In this document: positions 6,769 to 13,209 of the stretch, piece by piece
Layout of the letters: each line of letters starts with the position of its first letter
Numbering within the stretch: the first letter of the stretch is position 1
Source: Pseudobdellovibrionaceae bacterium
GTDB lineage: Bacteria > Bdellovibrionota > Bdellovibrionia > Bdellovibrionales > UBA1609
Direction: 5' to 3'
DNA length: 16,515 nt
Assembly: GCA_020635055.1 (NCBI GenBank)
Contig: JACKAN010000027.1
Coordinates: 1 to 16,515 of the forward strand
Translations under genes and position numbers: made by a program
The notes under the pieces: model-generated
Seen by the model: only the letters and a program-made list of their open reading frames with translations
Database searches by the model: none
Told to the model about the DNA's origin: nothing

Positions 6769-9474
6769 TTATCTCTTCCTTTTTTTCATGCGCTCTCTGC
6801 GACGTCTCTCCGCTCGATTGAGATTTAGACCATTGTCCTGATCATCACCACGAGAATAACTCATGGATTGTCCAAGAGAAGAACCACTATCGCGTCCCGG
6901 AGTGGGTTGTGCAAATGGCATTCCTCCAGAAAAAGTTCCTAAATCGGAATCATCGGCCCCAGAATAATCATATTCCGTATCATGTTCTTGTAACTCCATT
7001 CTTTGGCGAGCCTCTTCTTGGGTTACAATTTGAATTTTTAATAACTTCTCAATGGACTCAGATTTAATAGTATGTTGCATCTCTTCGAAGGCTTTAAAAG
7101 ATTCTTTTTTATACTCAATTAAGGGATCTTTTTGTGCGTAGGCACGAAGATTTATTCCCTCTTTTAATTGATCTATAGATGCTAAATGTTCCTTCCAGCG
7201 AGTATCAATAGTTTGCAATAAAACCATTTTTTGTACATGACTGAAAAAATCACCGATAGTTGTTTTTTGCTTTTCATAAACATCTTTGACCGCTTGGCTG
7301 ACTTCTTCCGTTAATGATTCTGAGGTGTATTGAGAAAGAGTTTTATGTCTTAAACTAACACCGAATTGTTGCTTTAAAGCTGTATTTAAACCTTCTAAAT
7401 ACCAATCTTGAATTTTCGCAGATTCAGGAGCATATATATCTAGCATGGTAGACGTTAAGTCCCCTAACATATCTAATACGATTCGCTCAATCATTTCACC
7501 TTCGAGCACTTGTCTTCGAAGAGTATAAATGTTTTTGCGCTGCTGATTCATTACATCATCGTACTCTAAAAGATGTTTACGAATGTCAAACTGATGGCCC
7601 TCTACTTTTCTTTGTGCTCCTTCAATGGCCCTTGAAACCATACCTGATATGATTGGTTCATCTTCGGGAACATTCAAAGTGCTCATGATTTTTTGAATGC
7701 GCTCCCCGTTAAAAATTCGCATTAAATTATCTTCTAATGATAAGTAAAAACAAGAAGCCCCAGGGTCACCTTGTCGACCCGAGCGACCTCGTAACTGATT
7801 ATCAATACGTCGAGACTCATGTCTTTCAGTACCCACAATGTATAATCCACCAGCTTCAATAACTCGTCCCTTTTCCTCTTCACAAAGAGCTTGGTACTTC
7901 TCCAAAGTCTGTCTGAAAACTTCAGAATCTTGAGCTTCGCTATTTGCAACTTCAGCTTTAGCCATAAATTCTGAGTTTCCACCTAATACTATATCTGTTC
8001 CACGACCCGCCATGTTTGTGGCAATAGTAACGGATCCAAATCTGCCCGCTTGTGCTACAATTTCAGCTTCTCTCTCATGTTGTTTTGCATTCAAAACATT
8101 GTGGGTAATGCCTTCACTCTTTAACATCCGTGAAAGTCTTTCTGATTTTTCGATACTGACTGTACCTACTAAAACTGGTTGACCTTTGGCTTTGCGCTCT
8201 TTGATATCCTTAGCAATTGCGCGAAATTTAGCTGCTTCTGTTTTATAAACTACATCCTCGTGATCTTTTCTTTTGATAGGTTTATTTGTTGGGATCACGG
8301 TCACATCTAAATTATAGATCTTTTTAAATTCCAAAGCCTCGGTTTCCGCCGTACCCGTCATTCCAGAAAATTTATTATACATACGAAAATAATTCTGAAA
8401 GGTAATGGTCGCCAGTGTTTGATTTTCACTACGAACTTTTAAATTTTCCTTCGCCTCAATGGCCTGATGCAAACCTTCACTCCATCGACGACCAGGCATT
8501 AATCTGCCAGTGAATTCATCAACAATTACGATTTCCCCATCTTTAACCATATAATCTACATCGAGTTGAAATAGGTGGTGGGCTTTTAAACCTTGATAAA
8601 TAAAATGTAAAAGTTCAATATTGCCCGGCTCATAAAGATTGCCCACTTGTAAAAGTTGCTCACAAAGTGTACTGCCCTCTTCGTTAATAGAAACAGTTTT
8701 TGATTTTTCTTCTAAAGTAAAATGTATATCTCGCTTCAAGCTAGGAATGATCTTGTTAATTTCATAATATTTTTCTACAGAGTCTTCCGCCGGACCTGAA
8801 ATTATAAGAGGCGTTCTGGCTTCATCTACTAGAATAGAATCACATTCATCGATAATTGCAAAATTGAGTTCCCGTTGAACGTAATGTTCTAATTCAAAGC
8901 TCATATTATCGCGCAAATAATCAAAACCAAATTCATTGTTAGTGCCATAAGTAATATCGGCAGCATAGGATTTTTGTCTCTGAGTATGATTTAGGTCATG
9001 AACTATAGTTCCTGTAGTTAAACCCATCCAACGATAAAGTTGGCCCATCCACTCTTCATCCCGCTTTGCCAAATAATCATTTACAGTAACGACATGAACT
9101 CCCCTACTCGGCAAGGCATTGAGATAACAGGGCAAAGTTGCTACTAAGGTTTTTCCCTCACCCGTACGCATTTCAGTAATACCGCCGCGATGCAGCACGA
9201 TGCCGCCGATCATTTGAACATCATAATGGCGCATACCTAAAACCCTTATTGAAGCTTCTCTCAAGGCTGCATAAGCTTCAGGCAAAACACTATCCAGTGA
9301 CTCTCCATTTTCTAAACGTTGTCTAAAAGCGGGAGTCAAAGCTCGCAAATCATCGTCTCTAAAGGATTTGTATTTCGACTCCAAAGAGTTGATCTGATCA
9401 ATCAAAGGTTGGAGCTTTTTCATTTCACGTTCGTGTTTAGTACCAAATACTTTGGCAAGAGTTTTTTGAATCAT
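6769..9474 (-). CDS. secA: Protein translocase subunit SecA
   Basis: This ATPase motor drives preproteins through SecYEG. The protein has 901 residues, a normal length. NBD1 has Walker A MRTGEGKT (102-109) and a DECD box (209-212) followed by SILVDEARTPLIISG. A VDEFTGR segment (317-323) and MTGTAETEA (371-379) follow. NBD2 has TNMAGRGTD (485-493) and the RIDNQLRGRSGRQGD arginine-finger region (555-569). The scaffold and wing domains follow. The C-terminus is an acidic, Gly/Ser-rich linker ending in a very basic tail (NRAERRRRERMKKRKR). The C-terminal CxCxSG...CH zinc motif that binds SecB in many species is absent. The ATG is the first possible start after an in-frame stop; its SD (AAGGAG) is unusually far, 14 bases. 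The downstream zinc-ribbon and exported-protein genes probably share its transcript. Confidence 0.98.
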   Translation of the reverse strand: MIQKTLAKVFGTKHEREMKKLQPLIDQINSLESKYKSFRDDDLRALTPAFRQRLENGESLDSVLPEAYAALREASIRVLGMRHYDVQMIGGIVLHRGGITEMRTGEGKTLVATLPCYLNALPSRGVHVVTVNDYLAKRDEEWMGQLYRWMGLTTGTIVHDLNHTQRQKSYAADITYGTNNEFGFDYLRDNMSFELEHYVQRELNFAIIDECDSILVDEARTPLIISGPAEDSVEKYYEINKIIPSLKRDIHFTLEEKSKTVSINEEGSTLCEQLLQVGNLYEPGNIELLHFIYQGLKAHHLFQLDVDYMVKDGEIVIVDEFTGRLMPGRRWSEGLHQAIEAKENLKVRSENQTLATITFQNYFRMYNKFSGMTGTAETEALEFKKIYNLDVTVIPTNKPIKRKDHEDVVYKTEAAKFRAIAKDIKERKAKGQPVLVGTVSIEKSERLSRMLKSEGITHNVLNAKQHEREAEIVAQAGRFGSVTIATNMAGRGTDIVLGGNSEFMAKAEVANSEAQDSEVFRQTLEKYQALCEEEKGRVIEAGGLYIVGTERHESRRIDNQLRGRSGRQGDPGASCFYLSLEDNLMRIFNGERIQKIMSTLNVPEDEPIISGMVSRAIEGAQRKVEGHQFDIRKHLLEYDDVMNQQRKNIYTLRRQVLEGEMIERIVLDMLGDLTSTMLDIYAPESAKIQDWYLEGLNTALKQQFGVSLRHKTLSQYTSESLTEEVSQAVKDVYEKQKTTIGDFFSHVQKMVLLQTIDTRWKEHLASIDQLKEGINLRAYAQKDPLIEYKKESFKAFEEMQHTIKSESIEKLLKIQIVTQEEARQRMELQEHDTEYDYSGADDSDLGTFSGGMPFAQPTPGRDSGSSLGQSMSYSRGDDQDNGLNLNRAERRRRERMKKRKR

Positions 9475-9583
9475 AGCTTTTTAAATTACTCCTTCTAAGT
9501 CCTTGAATCAACCTTTCGACCACTTTCAATTGGTCTAGATTGAGAATGCCCATCGTCAACGACGCGGCAAAGCAGATATCGAC

Positions 9584-10123
9584 TCAAAAGGTGGACCTTT
9601 GAGATAGTTGACGCAGGCCTTCACCCAAAACCATAGCCACACAATTTGAAAGATTAAAACTGCGAACCTTGCCAGGAAATGGCAGTGTCACAGCTTGGCC
9701 CCAATTCTCTTCCAACCATTTTTTATCAAGGCCCTTTGTTTCTTTACCAAACACAAACCAATCTCCCTCTTGCAATTCAATATCATAAAAAGATTTCGAG
9801 GCTTTTGTTGTAAATAAAAAAGCTCTTTGGGGATCGGGAACTGTTTTTAACCAAGAACTTCTGTTTTGATAATATTGCCAAGAAAGCTCAGGCCAGTAAT
9901 CTAAACCTGCCCTTTTTAGTTGCTTGTCTTCAATGTTAAAACCGAGGGGACCAACTAAATGTAGTTTAGACCAAGTGCCAACACAAGTTCGCCCAATATT
10001 CCCCGTATTTTGCGGAATTTCTGGTTCGACTAAAACTATATTAAAATTCGTTTTTGGGTAAATATCTAAAGTCCTTTTTCTTGAATCGCCTATTTGATTA
10101 TCAAATCTACATGAGTCCTGCAA
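9584..10123 (-). CDS. trmL: tRNA (cytidine(34)-2'-O)-methyltransferase, SPOUT family
   Basis: This enzyme uses S-adenosylmethionine to 2'-O-methylate the wobble base of certain leucine tRNAs. Family motifs are VLVEPEIPQNTGNIGRTC (about residues 30-47), LVGPLGF...LKRAGLDYW (about 56-77), the knot segment FGKETKGL (about 124-131) and RSFNLSNCVAMVLGE (about 154-168). These are the SPOUT trefoil-knot AdoMet site of the TrmL/YibK group. The start is uncertain: TTG (10121-10123) with a weak AAGAG site seven bases upstream gives 179 residues, about 26 more at the N-terminus than compact homologues, and no ATG or GTG lies between it and the core. It is followed by secA after 109 bases and diverges from the GcvH-like gene. 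Confidence 0.92.
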   Translation of the reverse strand: MQDSCRFDNQIGDSRKRTLDIYPKTNFNIVLVEPEIPQNTGNIGRTCVGTWSKLHLVGPLGFNIEDKQLKRAGLDYWPELSWQYYQNRSSWLKTVPDPQRAFLFTTKASKSFYDIELQEGDWFVFGKETKGLDKKWLEENWGQAVTLPFPGKVRSFNLSNCVAMVLGEGLRQLSQRSTF

Positions 10124-10166
10124 ACTGCAACTCTTAACTTAGAGGATTTTACAATTATTTAAGCTT

Positions 10167-10195
10167 TTATCCTTATAAATCATGGTCAAGGATAA
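10167..10195. repeat. 8-bp dyad between divergent trmL and gcvH-like genes
   Basis: TTATCCTT (10167-10174) and AAGGATAA (10188-10195) are perfect inverted repeats. They are separated by 13 bases, with arm centres 21 bp apart, about two helical turns. This spacing suits a dimeric repressor or activator, but the sequence could also form a hairpin in a trmL leader. The rest of the 202-bp gap (10124-10325) is AT-rich, and I see no gene or convincing promoter in it. Confidence 0.45.
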
Positions 10196-10315
10196 GATAT
10201 TTCATTGCAGCAGCGCCCTGATTCCTGTGGATTTTATTTGTATTACTAATAGTAAAAATATATTAAAAAGGGCAAATATTTTGTTATTTTTTATTTTAGA
10301 TCAATTTGCTTTTCT

Positions 10316-10319
10316 GGAG
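10316..10319 (+). promoter_or_regulatory. Ribosome-binding site deciding the GTG start of the GcvH-like gene
   Basis: GGAG lies six bases before the GTG at 10326-10328. The open frame runs back to an ATG at 10182, but that extension has no good SD and encodes 48 residues unlike the family. The GTG gives the usual H-protein length. Confidence 0.75.
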
Positions 10320-10325
10320 TTTAAA

Positions 10326-10697
10326 GTGGATGAATTTATAAAATACATGGATTACATGTGGGTCACTGCAGAAGATAATATAATAACTCTTGGCATAAAT
10401 GAAGAGGGACTTGAGGGTTTCGACGAAGTCGAACGAGCCAGTTTACCCGAAGAAAATACTGAAGTCACAACTGATGATGTTTGCGGTGAGCTGGAAACTG
10501 ATCAAGGACCTTTTAATCTCTACAGCCCTATTGACGGGATGGTAATTGAGATCAACGAAGCTGTAATTCAAAATCCGCAAATTATTATCGATGATCCCCT
10601 TGGGGATGGCTGGCTTTTTCGTATTGAAGCTAATAACTCTGAGCAAATTGAAGAGCTTCCGGATCGTTTAAAACAGATCGACGAAGAGTTCGAATAA
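10326..10697 (+). CDS. GcvH-like protein lacking the lipoyl lysine
   Basis: This 123-residue protein has the fold and length of the glycine cleavage H protein. Matching segments are WVTAEDNIITLGINEEGLEG (12-31), LYSPIDGMVIEINEAVIQNP (65-84) and DDPLGDGWLFRIEAN (89-103). In true GcvH, the segment between Cys-Gly and LYSP contains the lipoylated lysine (ESVKA). Here it is CGELETDQGPFNLYSP, equal in length, with Gln60 (codon CAA) in the lysine position and no lysine nearby. It therefore should not carry lipoate or act as the normal methylamine carrier. No gcvT or gcvP is nearby. It is the only plus-strand gene in its half of the window and diverges from trmL. Confidence 0.88.
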   Translation: MDEFIKYMDYMWVTAEDNIITLGINEEGLEGFDEVERASLPEENTEVTTDDVCGELETDQGPFNLYSPIDGMVIEINEAVIQNPQIIIDDPLGDGWLFRIEANNSEQIEELPDRLKQIDEEFE

Positions 10698-10709
10698 GCA
10701 ATTTAGTAG

Positions 10710-10733
10710 CAAATTTTAGTTCCAAAACATTTG
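10710..10733. terminator. Weak bidirectional hairpin between convergent genes
   Basis: CAAATTTT (10710-10717) can pair with AAAACATTTG (10724-10733) with one bulged base, in the 43-bp gap between the convergent GcvH-like and CoA-transferase genes. The stem is AT-rich and the following T-tract is poor, so this is a tentative terminator. Confidence 0.25.
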
Positions 10734-10740
10734 ATTTGTT

Positions 10741-12852
10741 TTAGCTAATTACATAATTGAGCAATTTTGCGTAGATCTTTTCTTTAAGTCCATGAGTCTT
10801 TTCAAGTCCCATTCTTTGCAAGTAAGGAGTATTATTTTTATCCGTGGATTTCAATAGAGCTTTAAAAATTGTTAGCACTAATTGTAAAGAGCTCATTTTT
10901 TTGAGTTTTTTTAATCCCCCTCCAATTTTAATTTCTTGATCTGTTAAGTCTGTACCAAATGGGAATGCCGGAAAGTATTCCTGTATTTTCTTAAATTTTT
11001 TTTCGATGATCTCTGGAAAATTTTCTTGAAAACAAGGATCGAGTTCAAAATCTTCAGGGATTTTTTTAGCTATTTTGGCTTGCTCAATCAGCCCCCATTG
11101 AAAGCGTGAGTCAGCAATTTGTATCAAAGATTCAATTACCTCATGATCTGTTTTTCCTCGCAAATCAGCCATGCCATATTCTGTGATTACAATATCCCTT
11201 AAATGCCTGGGAATGGTGATATGACCATAATTAAAAACAATATTAGACTTAACATCGCCCTTTTCATTTCTGGTGGCACGCATTTGTAAAACAGATCTCC
11301 CCTCTGGCAACTCGTGAGCCATGGCCACAAAATTATACTGACCACCGACACCACTCACTACGCGTCCGTCCTCTAAACCGTCAGAAACGGCGGCACCCGT
11401 AAGAGTCATCATCATACATGTATTAAAGAAACGAGCGTTTTTACGATGCAATTTATCTAATTCTTCGTGGCCATAAAGTTGATTGATGCGTAAAACAGAT
11501 TTCATATGTATTGAAGCTCTCAATTCTTCAGGAAGATCGCGCAACCATTGATAAAATTCATTGCAACCCAAGAAAAATCCACCGTGAACAATTGCGCCAT
11601 TTTTAAGTTTGTTTCCTAACACTTTTTTTACAATTTCTTGATGGGATGAATCCTCATTTAAATCTGCAGATATTTTTTCACCATTATCAAGTATCAAGAC
11701 TCCGTCTTGATACTTGACCTCAGATTTAAAAATGCCAAATTTTTGTAAAAATTCAAAATCAACTTTAGTTAATTTTGGTTCAATAGCGTGGTGTTTTAAA
11801 AGCAAGTACAATGTGTTTTCATTGACATCTTCGGTGATAAGCTTCTTATTTAACAATCGCTGCAATACTATGTGATCATACACTTTTCGCTTAATAATCC
11901 CTTCTTTAATGAGGTACATAAAAACGTCGACAAACATTTCAGATGCAGCGAACAGACCCTCTTTTAATGGCTCTACACCACCCACTTTTCTAATAAGATC
12001 TTTATTGTTATCCAATATACCTAAGCTATTTAAACAATTTAAATAAATTTCAGAACGATTCTGTCTTAATATTAAAGAATGGACCAACGAATCACCCAAA
12101 GAACCAATTCCTATCTGAATTTCACCAGAATCTTTTACCAAAGTACTAGCCTGTAAACCTATCCAATAGTCAGCAATAGAAACAGATAATTTAGGAGGGC
12201 AAAACAAACGAAAATTAAACTCTTTATTCTTTAAAATATAATGGAATGTTTCCTTTGGAACATCTGCCTCACCATACATATAAGGCAAATTCTCATTCAC
12301 CTGACCAACAAAAACAAAAGGATAGGGTTTATGATTATTTAAGTATATCATTACATCATTGGCCACATCTGGATTACAACTTAAGCTGAGTCTCTTTGAA
12401 TCTGGAGAAAGTGCAACCAATTGACAAACTACGTTTACCCCCAACCCAATCAAGTCTCTTGCAACATGAGTGTAATTTGAACTTATATAATTCTGTTGTG
12501 ATGCCGGCACATTTAAATACTTTCCAGCGGGAAAATAAAATTCTACTACTCTAATGTTAGATGGAAGATTATTCTTTTCTACTTCATATAAAAAGTTAGG
12601 ATAGTCACCAAAAACACGCTCAGCAAAGGGACCCATAAAACGTGATTCTAACAAACTATTACCCTTAGGTTTTGCTAAAGTTAGAGCTGTAACAATTGTA
12701 AGTTGAATGCTGGAATCACTTTTAGCTTTGTTATAAAGGCTATTTAAAATTTGAGGTGGCTTACCTAAGGCCAATGGCGTAGCCACTACCAGTTGTTTAC
12801 CAACTCTTTTTATAATTTCATCAACAATGACATCTGGCTGGCTAAATTCCAT
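10741..12852 (-). CDS. Acetyl-CoA hydrolase/transferase-family protein, long form
   Basis: This probable class I CoA-transferase or acyl-CoA hydrolase has 703 residues from the ATG at 12850-12852. Numbering from the alternative TTG (12888, 12 residues longer), the N-terminal half has the CoA-loop segment IQIGIGSLGDSLVHSL (257-272) and SEMFVD with probable catalytic Glu317. The C-terminal half has GVGGQYNFVAMAHELPEG (513-530) and VITEYGMADLRGKTDHEV (567-584), typical of the AcetylCoA_hyd_C domain. It is much longer than the usual 430-550 residues because of a central insert (about 335-430) and a C-terminal extension with a possible amphipathic segment (about 655-715). The substrate cannot be told. 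Neither start has an SD; the ATG lies seven bases after the stop of the lipoprotein gene, which suggests translational coupling. Confidence 0.88.
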   Translation of the reverse strand: MEFSQPDVIVDEIIKRVGKQLVVATPLALGKPPQILNSLYNKAKSDSSIQLTIVTALTLAKPKGNSLLESRFMGPFAERVFGDYPNFLYEVEKNNLPSNIRVVEFYFPAGKYLNVPASQQNYISSNYTHVARDLIGLGVNVVCQLVALSPDSKRLSLSCNPDVANDVMIYLNNHKPYPFVFVGQVNENLPYMYGEADVPKETFHYILKNKEFNFRLFCPPKLSVSIADYWIGLQASTLVKDSGEIQIGIGSLGDSLVHSLILRQNRSEIYLNCLNSLGILDNNKDLIRKVGGVEPLKEGLFAASEMFVDVFMYLIKEGIIKRKVYDHIVLQRLLNKKLITEDVNENTLYLLLKHHAIEPKLTKVDFEFLQKFGIFKSEVKYQDGVLILDNGEKISADLNEDSSHQEIVKKVLGNKLKNGAIVHGGFFLGCNEFYQWLRDLPEELRASIHMKSVLRINQLYGHEELDKLHRKNARFFNTCMMMTLTGAAVSDGLEDGRVVSGVGGQYNFVAMAHELPEGRSVLQMRATRNEKGDVKSNIVFNYGHITIPRHLRDIVITEYGMADLRGKTDHEVIESLIQIADSRFQWGLIEQAKIAKKIPEDFELDPCFQENFPEIIEKKFKKIQEYFPAFPFGTDLTDQEIKIGGGLKKLKKMSSLQLVLTIFKALLKSTDKNNTPYLQRMGLEKTHGLKEKIYAKLLNYVIS

Positions 12853-12859
12853 GCTAAAA

Positions 12860-13072
12860 TTAATAAGTGGGCAATCCACTATTTTCAATATCTAAAGCAG
12901 AGGTTTTCTTTCCACTCTCGTTGTCTTTTACACACTTATTATAAATCTTCATGTTGTTATGATAGCACTGAGGATACTTTTCCAACATTGCTGGATCGTA
13001 TTTCTTTTTCTTTCCAGCACAAGCGAGCAAAAAAGTTGACGACAATAAAATGCAGATAATTCCTTTAAACAT
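12860..13072 (-). CDS. Small Cys-containing lipoprotein
   Basis: This 70-residue predicted lipoprotein has a lipobox LLAC (Cys18) after a short hydrophobic stretch, then a basic KKKK cluster and a small mature domain with two cysteines (Cys36, Cys47; CYHNNMKIYNKC) that could form a disulfide in the periplasm. I do not recognise a family. The ATG has SD GGAG seven bases upstream and a good candidate promoter 33 bases further up. It is the first gene of a unit with the CoA-transferase-like gene. A small, lipoprotein-shaped frame with a strong SD and promoter is probably real. Confidence 0.72.
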   Translation of the reverse strand: MFKGIICILLSSTFLLACAGKKKKYDPAMLEKYPQCYHNNMKIYNKCVKDNESGKKTSALDIENSGLPTY

Positions 13073-13104
13073 GGTTCTTCTCCAAAGTTTGCTTATTTAG
13101 CCAC

Positions 13105-13133
13105 ATTCTAATTAGTTTCTTTAGAATAGTGAA
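13105..13133 (-). promoter_or_regulatory. Candidate sigma70-type promoter of the lipoprotein/CoA-transferase unit
   Basis: On the minus strand, TTCACT (13128-13133) and TAGAAT (13105-13110) are 17 bases apart. The -10 matches five of six consensus bases. The region also contains a 7-bp inverted repeat, ATTCTAA (13105-13111) with TTAGAAT (13121-13127). The leader to the ATG would be about 25-27 bases. The -35 is identical to that proposed upstream of the oxidase operon. Confidence 0.5.
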
Positions 13134-13144
13134 GACATCTGGAT

Positions 13145-13165
13145 TTTAAAAAACACGCTGTGTCT
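13145..13165 (-). terminator. Candidate terminator after the acyltransferase genes
   Basis: In the minus-strand transcript, a short hairpin with ACAC/GTGT core arms (13160-13163 and 13153-13156, three-base loop), extendable by a G-U and an A-U pair, is followed at once by a run of six T. It lies 45 bases past the stop at 13210. The stem is short, so efficiency is doubtful. Confidence 0.4.
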
Positions 13166-13209
13166 AATATGTTCGATTAAAAAATTTATGCTTCACAAAT
13201 TCAACAAAG

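Noticed and set aside
9475..9583. Small RNA or promoter in the trmL-secA gap
   Set aside because: The 109 bases show only the distant SD of secA. No convincing -35/-10 pair or stable hairpin was seen.
10182..10325. N-terminal extension of the GcvH-like frame back to an ATG at 10182
   Set aside because: It has no good SD, its 48 residues do not resemble any H protein, and the GTG at 10326 has a well-placed GGAG.
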